Assembly: GCA_018806915.1 (NCBI GenBank)
Contig: JAGKQI010000098.1
Location: 992,001 to 1,056,000 of the forward strand
Source of the DNA: Phytophthora colocasiae
Lineage: Eukaryota; Oomycota; Peronosporomycetes; Peronosporales; Peronosporaceae
Reading direction: 5' to 3'
DNA length: 64,000 nt
Each line of letters opens with the position of its first letter. The first letter of the stretch is position 1. The notes under the pieces are model-generated. The model saw only the letters and a list, made by a program, of their open reading frames with translations, was not told the DNA's origin and searched no databases. The position numbers and the translations under genes were made by a program. This document shows, piece by piece, positions 30,791 to 43,063 of the stretch.

Positions 30791-31816
30791 GCGCCCCGAA
30801 GCCTTCTAACAGCATGATCCTGCTTCCCCGGGCGGCGACGAAGCGGGATCACGCAGTGATCCTCTCCCGTTTAAGTACGATATCAGCTCCGGATCAAGCT
30901 AAGCCCCAGGCGCGACGCAGACTCTACTGGTGGCCTGATCCGGATTCTCCGAACGACTACCAAGCGGGATCAGGCAGCGATCAAGTCCCGATTAAGTGCG
31001 AGATCAAGTCCCGATTAAGTGCGAGATCAAGTCCCGATTAAGAGCGAGATCAAGCTTCGGTTAAGTACGGAATCGGCTCACGATCAGGGTTAGGGTTAGG
31101 GAAGCCAAGCTAGGGATCAGCTATATAGCCAGTGTCATGTGATCGTAGGATAGTAAATCAGGATGGGATTAGTAGGCATAGGAATAACCATAAACAGAAT
31201 CGAATTTGCCCTGAACCACTCAAGTGCATTCGCTACGCCTGGAACCGGGAACTACATTGGCCCTACAAGCGTCGAGAAGGTAAGGATACGTGACCTAGTA
31301 TAGCGGTTAAGACTGGATAATATATTGGCCAGCTTTGCCCTATCTAGTGAACTATCCTTTAAGTGCATACTTCGGATCGGAAGGAATTGGTTGTTTAGCC
31401 TGACGATCCCGTCGAATCTCGCCCCTCAAGACCCCCGCTAAAGGAAGCGGCAAGCAACGAAAGGAAGGGACCGAACCCCGAACATTGGACTATTGGAAGA
31501 CCTGGATCAAGGACCAGGCACCCGGATCAAGGCTCGAGGACTCGCCTACGACCGGGATCAAGTACCCCGAGGTAGAGTGAAGTATTCCCACGCTATCTCA
31601 TCACCCCTGTGTCACCCAAGACATTCTTCTCGTCCCAAGACATCTTCAGAAGTCACCTGGAAGAGCGTAACCCGCCTACCGACGGGTACACAAGGTGAAC
31701 ACTACACGCAGCAAGATCACGGATCATCGGGGGCCCCCTCCGTTAGTCGGTGTCTGGGCGCAAGTGGCGATCGCGATCAGCCTCAACCAGATTTTGGCCA
31801 GATCCGCTCCACCACA
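30791..31816 (+). repeat. Second family-B-type LTR (B')
   Basis: Similar to 8640-9941 in order and in blocks (CGAATTTGCC region, CCCCCTCCGTTAGTC, end CACCACA). Where B has GGATCC, this copy is rich in GATCAAG and GGGATCA. It contains three to four units of GATCAAGTCCCGATTAAGTGCGA (30978-31060). The left edge is uncertain. No gag follows. Confidence 0.65.
30978..31060. repeat. 23-bp GATCAAGTCCCGATTAAGTGCGA tandem repeat
   Basis: Consecutive units, the last with AGAGCGA. It parallels the 21-bp GGATCC array of family B, sharing the TTAAGTGC arm. Confidence 0.85.
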
Positions 31817-32016
31817 GCAATAAAGTCAATAAAAATCAGTTTGCATTTTATACTATTAGTGTTAGTGCCTTATCATAGGGGACACTGATAGTGTGAGTCC
31901 CGTAATTAGTGGACTAGCTGGTTCTTGTATTGAACCGAAGGCTAGTGCCTTGCAAGCAGGACTCTACGAGTCAACTAAACTTCCTCTGTGCCGTGCACAC
32001 CCACGCAGCCCAGCTG
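31817..32016. other. Unrecognised 200-bp segment
   Basis: Lies between the B' LTR end and integrase homology; no gene or repeat recognised. Confidence 0.4.
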
Positions 32017-32916
32017 CATCTGGGATATCGACCCCAAGCTAATGGTCAACAAGAACGGTCAGTACAAACTGTGGTGCGCGCGATCAAGGCTTATATTTCT
32101 GAAGCTGATCAAAGTGATTGGGACGATCATGCTGAACGTCTGATGTTCGCTCTGAATACGTCGTTTGATACCACCCGTCTGGAAACACCGTTCTATTTTG
32201 TGCATGGTTGGGATACCCACGGAACTGTGTTCGACATGCTCGGACCTAAGACGTCGACGATTCAGGATCGATCGGCCTACGAGTGGAGAAGGAAGATGCA
32301 ACGAGACTATAGTTACGCTCTTGCGTGTGCCGAAGATCTCCAGAATAAGGCGAAACGCGTTCGGTCTGAAGAACAAACCAGAAAGTGGAACGAGTTATCA
32401 GAGTGTCTGAAATCAGGCTTCGCTATTGGTGATGCCGTATGGCTTTACATTCCTAAAGTACAAACGGGGTTGAGCAGGAAGTTGGCACACATGTGGCATG
32501 TGCCTTTTAGAATCGACGAAATGCTGGACGACTACAGAGTACGACTCAAGGTCAAAGATACTGGTTATCACGTGAACCCCTGGGTACATATGAGTCGTCT
32601 GAAACCCAGAGCCCTGTTCCTCAGACGACCAACGATAGAGCTCGAGATTCCAGAAGATGACGACTTTGACGCTGCTTTGCTACCTGAAGACAGTTGGGAA
32701 CCTGCCACTGAGAATGACGAGTATGAGGTGGAGAAGATTCTGGATACTCGCTGGAGCAAACGTACCAGGACGTCTAGGCACCTGCGTGAATATCTCGTTA
32801 AGTGGATGCGTTACGATGAAACTGAGTGGTTACCGTTATCAAAGTTGAACTGTGGTGTATTACTTTACGAGTTCAACCAGAGTGCACAAACACGAGCTTG
32901 TTTCCAGACACTGTAA
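32017..32916 (+). pseudogene. pol: Element A6: integrase C-terminus and chromodomain fragment
   Basis: Homology begins at LGYRPQANGQQER and runs without a stop through the integrase C-terminal region and chromodomain. It ends early at CFQTL because of TAA at 32914-32916, a few codons before the usual GDDHPRV end, whose DNA still follows. It is subfamily II-like. The 5' part is missing. Confidence 0.88.
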
Positions 32917-33474
32917 GCTGGAGACGATCACCCCAGTGTCTAGCGACTCTGAAGACACATCTGGAAGTCAGATATCTGAAGGATTTCAGAAGCTGATTTT
33001 CAGAAGATGGGAGTCTGGATGCATGATTGTCAGGGACTTTAACTCTGGAATCCCTGCATTTTCCTTTTTCAGACATGTAATCGACTGTGTTATTACTTTA
33101 TGAAACGATTATGTGAATGTGAATGTGGAAATGAATTTGTGGAGATTGATTGCCGGAGGAAACGAGACTACAGGTGTTGGAAATGATGAAGAAGTTGTGA
33201 ATCGGTGGCTAAAATGGAGTGATATTAGAAGTTAGAAGGATGGAAGACTTAGCTAGGACCAGAACTCACGTCACGAATGCAGACAACTAATCGGTCAGCT
33301 AGGATGCAGTCTTCCATGGATGCAGTGACAGATGCGGGATTTCAGAAGAGGAGGGAGATTAGGTTTGTCGGAACGCTCCGTAGGTGTCAAGTGATCTCTC
33401 TTGATATCAGCAGGGGCATACTGGAGTCACTCTTCGTCCACATTCACCGTAGACCACTGCATCCGAGCCGGCTC
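32917..33474. other. A6 3' spacer and remnant of the opposite-strand ORF
   Basis: 32930-33340 resembles the spacer after A4 pol. From ~33350 to 33474 the minus strand matches the last ~40 codons of the opposite-strand ORF (sequence around TPTERSENP in A4). It ends where the family-D LTR starts, so the extra ORF was present in A6 too. Confidence 0.7.
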
Positions 33475-33934
33475 TGTAACGGGGTTACACGTACAAGTGG
33501 TTGTACCACTTGTAACTCTAACAGTTAGGATATCTGTTAGAGGTTGGAAACGGACCTCAGATCTTGGTGTGCTGTACACACCAATGGCTACATGGGCGAA
33601 CCACATTGTTGGGTGGTTCGTGTGCATTTGTGCATATTATTGGTAGAAAGTAACGGATTTCTACCAATCACTGAGCAGAGTTTCTGCCAATCACACGTTG
33701 GCAGACCCTTTAGAAATAGATAACAAACAGTTTTAGGAGGTCCATAATTGGCTTATGCCAAATTCAATAACAGTTCTCATTTTACGGTATTTGCAGTATT
33801 AATTTAGTTATATTTGATTTAATTATACTTATTTAAATAAGTATACTTAAATTAAGTCTATTTTAATTGCACGCTTCGTCATACACGTAAGCGCACGTGT
33901 ACGCCACCTAATAGGTCTAAGTAGACCCATTACA
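33475..33934 (+). repeat. LTR of a family-D Ty3/gypsy element
   Basis: TGTAACGGGGTTACACG at the left, ...ACCCATTACA at the right, 460 bases. Two bases on, TGGTAGCACTTTG could be a primer-binding site. A gag start follows. Confidence 0.7.
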
Positions 33935-33983
33935 CCTGGTAGCACTTTGTAGTCCGTCCCACGACCGACTGCAGTTCGTTCGT

Positions 33984-34405
33984 ATGGAGTCATACGAACG
34001 CGGGGTAGAGAACTCCCCAATGGATGAGGGATCCACTGGGACCCCACACATGTCCGTGACGGGCACGGACTGTGCCCACCTGCCGGACCCAGAGTGGGAG
34101 GCTCTCCAAAGACTCTCGCAAGTCATTGGAGAGGCAGCGGTAGCGACGATGCTTCGTACGCTATCGCCGACAGAGCAACATGGTGTTGCTCTGGGGTACA
34201 TCGTTAAGGAGCAACGAGATGTTGCTGCCTCGGTGGAGTCGTTGAAACTCCACGTGAGTACCTACACGGGGAAGGAGGACGAGACCCTCATTCGTTGGCT
34301 TGTCGAACTCGACACAGCCGTTGCGGCTCGACGTATCGTCGATCCGATGTCGAAGGTCGCGTTCGCCATGTCATGTCTTGGCAGACGCGCGAGGAGTTGG
34401 ACCTA
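33984..34405 (+). pseudogene. gag: Family D gag, N-terminal part
   Basis: ATG at 33984 begins a frame with a capsid-like start: LHVSTYTGKEDETLIRWLVE and AFAMSCLGRRARSWTYG, a pattern common in oomycete gypsy Gag. Family-D sequence ends near 34405, where inverted family-A gag begins; the remaining open frame to 34535 is chimeric. Confidence 0.75.
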
Positions 34406-34988
34406 TGGGCGCCGACTCTCAGTTCCCGTGGTTCACGTCGACGTTCACGCTCCATGGATTCCAGACGTTCTCTGGCCAGAAATTCTTTCTGCTCCTGTTC
34501 CATTCGACGCTGCCATTCCTGTTGCTGCCGCATAGCGTTCAATTCGATCTGCGCTGGACCTGATCTCTGGGAACTTCGTGTGTGGCTTGACGCAACGGAA
34601 CTCAAGCGTCTGGAAGACATTTTCTGGCGATCCTCGCTCTTCAGACTCTGATGCCTGCTCTGGTGGCTTCTCCCACGACTCGAGACGGACGATGATGGAG
34701 CGTCCGGCGTCCGGTGAACAGAATCTCTGGTAGACAACTGTCTCTCGGGCTTCACTTCTGGAAACTCCGGCTTCTCTTCCAACATCTCGAAGTCATCAAA
34801 CTCCGACTTCACCGGCATCAGTGTTCGTGTCACGTGGGTTCCCATAGACTCTCCGGCGACCATTCCTCCGGCATCAGCACCTTGGGCAATCATCGCCAGA
34901 CCTCCGACTGACAATGGCATATGCGCAGACGCCCCTCGACTCATGGACATCAGCGACGAGTCTGTGGAACTTCCACGAGAGGTCTGGA
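34406..34988 (-). pseudogene. gag: Family A gag fragment, inverted
   Basis: The minus strand reads the Gag segment before and into the coiled coil (TSRGSSTDSSLMSMSRG ... RSGPAQIELNAMRQQQEW ... LARERLESMERERR), matching A4 54055-54640. The right end at ~34988 abuts pol sequence in the opposite orientation. Confidence 0.85.
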
Positions 34989-37900
34989 GTCCAAGACCCT
35001 GACGAACGGACTCATCTGAAACTGGTGTCCAAGATCCCAGAGAAGTTGATGAAGCCTTCCGAAGTGATGTCTTCTGAAACTCCGGACGATGTTCACCAGA
35101 CCTCTGGTGAACATGATTGTACACCGAAGATGGATGACCCAGGGCCAGCGTCTGCACCCCTGCCTCATGCTGCCAAGGTGCTTGCTGCCATCACTCGTGC
35201 ACGCAATCAGGAAGAAGCAAACCTACCAGATGCCGTGGAGGCTCGTGAACCCATTGGAGTTTCAGGAAGAACGCTGGCGGCGGATCAAAGTTCACCAGAC
35301 TCAAGATGTTCATCTGGCAGAACTCATCAAGTTCCTTAAGGGTGACGTGGGAGATTTACCACGACCCTGAGTAGGGAAACTTGCCAGGATTGCCGATGAT
35401 TTCATCTTGGATTCCAGAGACGTTTTGTACCGCCTCAGCCGTGCTACCAGGGAACGTCCGACAGACATGGTTGATGAGCTCAGACTTGTGGTTTCCAGAG
35501 ACTTGCATGCCGATATGCTGCACTATGCTTATGGGGATTACCAGGGTGCTCACCAGGGAATCAAACGTACGTTCGAAAAGCTGAGCTCCGAGTTCTACTG
35601 GATTGGTATGTACGCTGATGTGGAAAGGTTCGTCAAGGAGTGTATGGACTGCGCTAGTGGCAAGGGGCGTCCCCCGAATCCTGGACCGTCGCCTGGCAAC
35701 ATCGAGCCCAGTCGACCTTTTGAAGTGGTGTCCATGGATTTCGTGCCGCACATGCCAAAGTCTGCCAGAGGCAACACGTTCCTGTTGTTGTTTCAAGACA
35801 TGTTCTCAGAATATGTGATGTGCAAGCCTATGAGTATTACTACGGCTCAAGATGTCGCTGAGGCCTACGAGGAACGTGTCTTCCGGAACTTCGGAGCTAG
35901 TTCCCTGATACGCCATGATCAGGACCCTCGGTTCATGAGTGAAGTGTTCAGGTGTTTCCGGGATCTCCTGGGAAGCAGACAGCGAGCGACTCTGGCCTAC
36001 CGTCCCCAGGCAAACGGCCAACAAGAACGGTCTGTTCAGACGGTCGTGCGCGCCATCAAGGCCTACATTGCCGAAGCCGATCAGAGTGACTGGGACGACC
36101 ACGCCGAGCGTCTGATGTTCGCATTGAACACTTCCTTCGATGCGACCCGTCTAGAAACACCATTTTTTCTGGTGCACGGATGGGATGCTCACGGGACTGT
36201 GTCCGCGATGCTTGGTCCAAAGCCTTCTGGTGTACAAGAGCGCACTGCTTATGAGTGGCGTCGGAAGATGCAACGAGATTACAGCTATGCTCAAGCCTGT
36301 GCTGAAGAACTTCAGAAGAAGGCCAAGCGGGAGCGTTCTGAAGAACAGACCCGAAAGTGGAAGGAGTTGTCGGAGAAGTCCGGATTTGCCGTCGGTGATG
36401 CCGTGTGGCTATACATCCCCAAGGTACAAACGGGGCTGAGTCGGAAACTCGCACACATTTTGCATTGTCCTTTCCGGATTGAAGAGATGTTGGATGATTT
36501 TCGTGTGAAACTGAAGGTCGAGGACACCGGGTATCGGGTGAACCCTTGGGTTCATATAAGTCGCCTGAAACCAAGAGCCTTGTTTCCCAGAAGACCGACC
36601 GTGGAACTCGATGTCCATGAGGATGACGACTTTGATGCAGCACTGTTACCAGAAGTGTCGCGAAGTCGGTGAAACTTTAGTCGCGGAGCAGGGGGCGTAT
36701 AGTGAACCATAGTTATACGACTACTAAAAAGGGGTTTTCAGAGTCGTACAACGGTAGGTTGGCGTGTGGTACCTTGCGGTATCCTCGTGGGTTCGTTGTC
36801 TTCGGAAATATGACTCTCGCTGGAGTCTGAGAATGTGTTGTGAAGAGAAGTTGGGGTTCCCTTGGAGTCTGGTGTCGGTATTCAGAAAATCCTTCCAGGA
36901 GCGTTCGGGAGTCGGAATCTCTGGAAACCAAAGTGTTTTCCAGGAAGTCGGCGGTCGAAAAGAGGTTAATATACCAGAGAAAGTCTGAAATCGGTGTCTG
37001 AATATCACAAATCCAGAACCGAGATACCTGACTTTCAGAGATAAACAACCAATACACAGAGTTCGAAAATATACAAATATATACAGCCGTTCTTATTCTT
37101 TCTAGGTCCTTGAACGGTGGGCTAACACTCCAGGTCAACTAGGGACTTGCTACCAGACACCTGGTCTGTCTGGTATCCCTTTACGTTCGCGCACCACCCT
37201 CTAGTATAGAGGGAAAATATAAACCAATACAATCGGCTATATATAACAGTCTACCTTGCACTCTGAAAACGACTGTCTAGTTTCCAGAGCCTGTCCAAAC
37301 GAGCAATATGAAATGGGCTACCGCTAGAGACAAAACAAACGACCCAACTAGGATATGGAATAGGCGGGTCCTTTCAGGTCGCTACGTTGCCTGATCTCCG
37401 CCTAAGGGGATTGAATAGGCGAGAGATCACACGGCAGCGATGCTTGGCGTGGCCTTGCAAACAGAAATACAACGACTTCTGGGTTACACGGCAAATTGAA
37501 CTCTGTTTATCGTTTATCTTCCTCATAACTATCATATCTTTCTGGTATCTCTCTTCTTCTTGTCATCTCTTGCGTCCTTTCAGCAGTCAGTCTTCATATG
37601 TCAGGTATACTTGGCTCTTGTATGTATAAAATATCTTGACTTGGTCTCAGTATGCAGTCTGTGCAGCCGATCTCAATGGGTTGACAGGTAGAGACGTCAT
37701 TACGGGGGATGTGCAGGTCAGTAATCACTTGAATGCGTGGCTTGAACTTGGGTTCACTTGGTTTCAGTATGGTCTTGGATCTTCGGTGGTTTCAGAGTCT
37801 GGTATCCTGGTTTTCAGAGTCTGATATCCTGGTTTTCAGAGTCTTGGTCACTCAGAGTTAGAGATACCAGAGTTTTGAGTAAGAAACCAGAGTACGGAGC

Positions 37901-38595
37901 ACCAATGCTACAACGTACACGAAGATCTTGAGGGTTGCGCGGGTGCGCGGCGTCCGGCGCGCGATACTTGGTCTCTGCGGGAATGTATTGTGAATCCTTG
38001 AACCAACCATCGTCGCGCTGGACGGTAACGGGATGAGGTCTCTCAGAGATACGTTCATCTGAGAGACTTTCCGCCAGAACTTAGGCACTCATCGTCGGGG
38101 AAAGTCCGGTGACCAGACAGAGTGTAGTCGACCTTCAGAGTTGTGCACACTCTGAAGTACACTTCTGGTCCTTTGGGCCCCTTTACAGTCAGGCGAAGGT
38201 TTATCCACAATGTTCCACAGATACGGCACGGGTGCAGCCACGTCCCACAAACTCCTTCTCCGAAACCAAAATATAACCAGGTACATCACTGGGTAACAGC
38301 AGCATGACGCCAGAAAATCTGAAGTTGCATCATGTCAGAAGACAGTTGGGAGCCCGACACCGAGAACGATGAATACGAGGTGGAAAAGATAATAGACAAT
38401 CGGTGGAGCAAGCGTACCAGAACCTCCAAGAAACTTCGCGAATACCTGGTCAAGTGGAAGGGATATGATGAGACAGAGTGGCTACCCTTGTCAAAGCTGA
38501 ACTGTGGCGCCTTGTTGTATGAATTCAATCAGAGCGCACGAGCGCGAGCTCATTTCCAAGCGATGCAAGCTGGAGACGATCACCCCAGAGTATAA
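34989..38595 (+). pseudogene. pol: Element A3 pol: RNase H end, integrase, chromodomain, split by a solo LTR
   Basis: Starts within the linker after the second RNase H (VSKIPEKLMKP), passes through damaged linker frames, and is open from 35407 through the HHCC site (GAHQG ... CMDC), DDE core and integrase C-terminal region. At 36655 a reverse LTR interrupts it after LLPE. Pol resumes at 38338 with DSWEPD and runs through the chromodomain to GDDHPRV. The two halves join perfectly once one GAAG copy is removed. Three codons (RLK) are lost near 36375. Subfamily I. Confidence 0.9.
36656..38337 (-). repeat. Solo LTR, subfamily II, with target-site duplication GAAG
   Basis: Full-length LTR, plus-strand reading TGTCGCGAAG ... 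CATCATGTCA, with no internal element. GAAG at 36652-36655 and 38338-38341 flanks it. It is read as the product of recombination between the two LTRs of an inserted element. Confidence 0.93.
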
Positions 38596-38979
38596 ACTCT
38601 AAAACTTATTCTGAAAACTCTGGTGAACAGTGGTGTTCACCAGACGATGTATTTCTGAGATGAGGTGTCTGAGAGACATGTCTTTCGGAAATGTGATTTC
38701 GGGGATACGTGACTCCCAGAGATGGTGATTGTTATGTGAATTTGTATGGAGATGATTTTGTGATTGTGTGTGTATGATGGAATTTTACGAGTGGATTATG
38801 ATGATGCTATGAGAAGGAGATGAGTGAACGACATATGAGGACATTAAAGGAAAAGGTCGCTGGGGAATTATGTTTGGAATTGTTACTACGCTACGATATG
38901 CAGACGACTAAGGTGTTCTGGAAGAAGAAGTGTAGTTCCCCGGAGATGTCGTGAAGAGTACACCAGACTTCTGGCGTAC
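38596..38979. other. Spacer between convergent ORFs (A3)
   Basis: Nearly the same sequence as 952-1336; no gene. Confidence 0.6.
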
Positions 38980-41900
38980 TTACTTCAGAGAGACCGGATT
39001 TTCGGCGCGTTCAGCGGGCGTCAGAGCTTGTTTCCGGATATCGGATGGCACGAATTGCATCCAGTCCTTGTCGGAAGACGCTGTGGCCCATTGAGTGCGC
39101 GCCGGTTCAGCCGAGTCGATGGCTTCAAGTTGCTTGCTCAAGCTTAGGCATTTGGGACCTCCGATCTTATGTGCACGCGGGTCCTCCCAGATCCATGGGG
39201 AATATTTGTCCGGAACCTTCCAGATGCCGGGCTCGAACATGGGCGTCTCTGGGAAATCCTTGTGCTTCAGAAGCTTGGACACTGCCCCTCGGTATTGGCG
39301 CAGTAGAGACACACGACGAAGCCCACGCTCCTTGTGCTGTTCACTGGACAGCAAGTCAGCATCGGGATCCATTATCACCCAGTGAGTGCGTTCCCACAGC
39401 GCTTGAGCGTGCTTGTTCATGAGAGACGCGAGTTCTTCAATGTACGCCTGAACCAAGGGACAGAGGTCTTCACGCCGGTGAAAGTAAAGCTCGGTACGCA
39501 GGTTCTGGTACATGACCTCCCACGGAGCTGGCACTTCGTCCAGCAGAGCTTGGTACTTCTTGGAATTCCAGCGCTTCTTCAGGCGCACCAAACTGTGTCT
39601 GTGGGGCTCGAAGTCTGGGAACCCAGGAGTCTGCCCGATAGCCGTCTTGGTGTCACTGGTCGGCTGGACCGGGATGCCGTAGTATAGCCACGACGAACAA
39701 TGGGTGTCCGAGGCTTCAATCGTCAGCAACTCCTTCGGTGTCAGCGACGCGTACGCTTTGGACACCAGACTTGACTTCCGGAGCTTACCGGAAGGTTGCT
39801 TGCCCGAAGAACACTTGTGCGACTTGGAGTCTTGAGACTTCTTATTTTTGGGACTCGGTCTGGGAGAACCACCAGACTTCTTGCTCGTGGGACTTGACTT
39901 GGAAGTGCCGCCGGACTTCTGATTGCTCGACTTGGACCTGGCCGCCTCGTGCACACTACCCCGCTTGGACTTCTTGCTCGGAATTACCGAGCTGGAGTCG
40001 TCTGTGTCACTGGACTCATAGTCCCTCGGACGCTTGGTGCCACAATGCGAGTGGCCATCAGACCCCTGGTCATCAGACTCACTGCTGCTGCTATCGGCGT
40101 CTTTGTCACTGGACTCCTCATCGCTTGACGAAGATTCTTGTTCGCCAGACGCCTTGAAGTCCGGGTCCTTCTGAGGGTCATCCTCTGTAGACTCAGGCTC
40201 ACTGATAGGATACGGGACATGAGCATCCATTGCCTCCCAGACCGGTGGCTCCTCATCGTTGTTCATGAGACGACGTAGTTCTTCTTCTGCCATCTTGTAG
40301 TACGTCTCTGGGACGTACGAAGTCCACGGCGTCTGATTCAGCTTGCGCCAGTACATCATGCTCACTAGCATTTGTACCAAGGGGCGCCCCGTGAACAGAC
40401 TGTGGGCAGGCTTGTCCGTGCGAAGCCACTTCATCGCAGTCTCGTAAGAGATTCCAGCGAGTAGAGCCAAGCGCAAGTCCGGACGAACTTCCTCCCAGAC
40501 GACTCCAGCCGGTAACGTGGTGTGAACTGCGTCCTTGGATACCGGAGATTTGGCGTTCGCCGGACGTACCGAATCAATGCCAGGCGTGTAGTTCTTGGGG
40601 CGATCCTGGGGAACATGAACCCGATGTTTCCCAGACGGTCGGGCAGGCTTGAGCGGCGGACAGTCCGATGATTTAGCTGACTTGGCAGGCGACAGAGACT
40701 TGGTCGTCGGGCGTTTAGAGCATCACTTCTCGGGGTCGCCAGCATGTTCACCGGAGACCGTCACATCACTGCCAGCACCCGTCAGATCCAGCACTTTGAG
40801 TGATTTCTTGGCCTCTGCTGCTCGGTCGGACCGAAGTTTAGCGAGACGCTCGTGGAAGTCTAGGATTATTGCCTTGCGTTGGTCCATTGCGGTCACGTTG
40901 ATAATGGTGTCCCAGTCCCCTGGCGGCGCCTTGCCCTCTTGGAAGTTGATCATAAGCTCCCGAAGACGCACCCAGCTGCCGTTCAACTCCCCGTGTTCAA
41001 ACAGGTACTCCAGAAAACCCCAGGAGTCTGTGGCCGTGGTCATGGGGCGCGCCATCAGCTATCGGACCTCCGCCTGCGAGTCCGCCAGGCGTTCTTCCAA
41101 GGCTGCTTTCTCAGACTCCAGAGCGTCAATCTGGTCCTGAGAATGGGCCGCGAGGCTCTTGGACTCTGCATTCAGACGAGTTTCGACGTCAGCATCCGTA
41201 CGCCGGGCGTCCAGCACTTCGTGACGCCAATACTGGCAGTTGAAGACCCACTGACGCTTGAGATCTTCAGAGTCATTCTGCACGGCGGCAGCGTCCACCA
41301 GAGATGTGTTGTCCTGGGACTCAACTTGAAGCCGAAACCGCCGATGAGCGCCTGCCATCTGCCTCAGAAACCCAGACGTCTTGTACACTCGCTCGGCGAG
41401 ACGCTGATGAGGGAGGTGCAAGAGAATTGCAGCCAACTCCCGGAGAACGTCGGCGGACCCCAAGTGCGCTTCGAGATTCGGGCGGTCACGGCTATCCACG
41501 TGAGGGACAAGCATCTGACTTTCAGTAAAGTCAGGGGTTACTCGCTCGAGCTCCGAGATGTCAGCTGACGTAAAGTTCTCGAGGCCCACCACAACACCGG
41601 GCCCACCATAGATGTTCGCAATGTGGTTGCCTACACGGAAGTCCTCGACGAGCGCCGGAACACCAACCAGAAATGGCTGTCCCTCAGGCGCCGGATCAGG
41701 ATCCACCCAGTTAGCAGGAACGTCAGACTTCTCTTCGACCAACGGTTGTTGCCCAGGCCCAAACCGATCGTCCACCTCGGTGGTAGAGAGGATGTGTGGC
41801 CCTCTGGGGAACGGAACTGCGACGCCAGAAGAAGGACTCGCAGAAGCAGGAGCCGCAGACGTGTCAGGCACGCTCACGTGATCATCGCCGTCAGCAGCAT

Positions 41901-42249
41901 CAACGCCCTGCTTCGGAACGGCGGACGCGCTCGACTGTGAGGCTGGGGCGCTAGAGCTGCCTCCATCATCACCTCGCGATGCTGTGGATGCCGAAGCAGG
42001 CCCAGTGCCCGAGGCGTCACCAGTAGTAGGAACCATGGAGGAACTCATGGCTGCAGGATCTTCTTCAGATGTTTGCGTCAGAAAGGAAATCGGGATGTGG
42101 CCGTTTGTGGGATACGACAGTTGGCTATTTCTGAGTCTGATGGAATCAGACTGAGCGACAGGACACCAGAGACTTTGAAACACCGGAAGTTCTGAGAGCG
42201 TCACAGCTACACTATGTTCACGGGACCTCTGACGTACTGGCCTGGCCAT
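38980..42249 (-). pseudogene. Element A3: family-A opposite-strand ORF, two nonsense codons
   Basis: Same ORF as in A1 and very similar to it. The frame is constant: 42249 to TAG at 41059-41061 (A1 has Leu), then open to TGA at 40723-40725, then open to the proper stop at 38980. It retains the N-terminal block FQSLWCPVAQSDSIRLRN, the coiled coil, the Ser/Asp/Lys-rich region and the full C-terminal domain, including the PWIW lost in A1. It starts ~55 bases inside the PPT. Confidence 0.86.
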
Positions 42250-42292
42250 GATGCTCAGTTTGGAAAAAGTTCCGCACTGACGAATTATGACC

Positions 42293-42304
42293 AGGAGGGG
42301 CGGT
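42293..42304 (+). promoter_or_regulatory. Polypurine tract of A3
   Basis: AGGAGGGGCGGT directly before the LTR. Confidence 0.8.
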
Positions 42305-43063
42305 TGACACGTTGCTAATTACGATTTTTCGAGTGGATATGGACGTTACGCTGTGATGTGATTGGATATAGACTGGATTGTGGGAGAAAGGGAGATGTGG
42401 GACGAGGTTATGTCCCGTGCGACAATATGATGGATCTGTGGAAGCAATTTAAATAATAACCTTCACTTGTACTGCAAAGGGGCCCAAGAGATCAGAAGTG
42501 TTCCTCGGAAAAGTGCACAAAACTCCGAGAGACAACAACACTCAGTCTGATCACCGGACTTTCCCCGACGATGAGTGCCTAAAGGTTGGCAGAAAGTCTC
42601 TCAGAAGAATGTATCTCTGAGAGACCTCATCCCGTTGCCCTGCTGTGTGACGATGATGGTTCAAGGAATACAATTATACCCACAACATACCAAGTATCGC
42701 GCACCGGACGTAGCGCACCCCGCGCATACCCCAACTGGACTTCGTGCGTTGCAGCATACGTTCTCCGCACCCTAAAAACACTCATGGATATCTGGTATCA
42801 CGTATGGAAACTCTGATATCACACTATGAAGTCTGACGAACATGAGTCCGACGTACATGAAGTCTGACGAACATGATTCTGGTAACACAAGTCTGATGTG
42901 TCCGGCTTATACAAGCAATATTCCAGGCATTACCAGTTTCCGATGAACAGACTCCGACGTACAAGACTCCGATGATCAGACCCAAGTGTCACGATTCTGG
43001 TATTACGACTCTGATGTACATGATTCCGGAGTGCATGGTTCCGATGAACATGTCTCCGACGCA
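42305..43063 (+). repeat. Truncated 3' LTR of A3 (subfamily I)
   Basis: Matches LTR A1 from TGACACGTTG to the GTCTCCGACG repeats, then stops and joins a pol fragment in the same orientation. Confidence 0.88.

Noticed and set aside
31086..31102. GGGTTAGGGTTAGGG as a telomere seed
   Set aside because: Only two to three units in an LTR-like context, and a different unit from the CCCTAAA block at 44484; too little to call.
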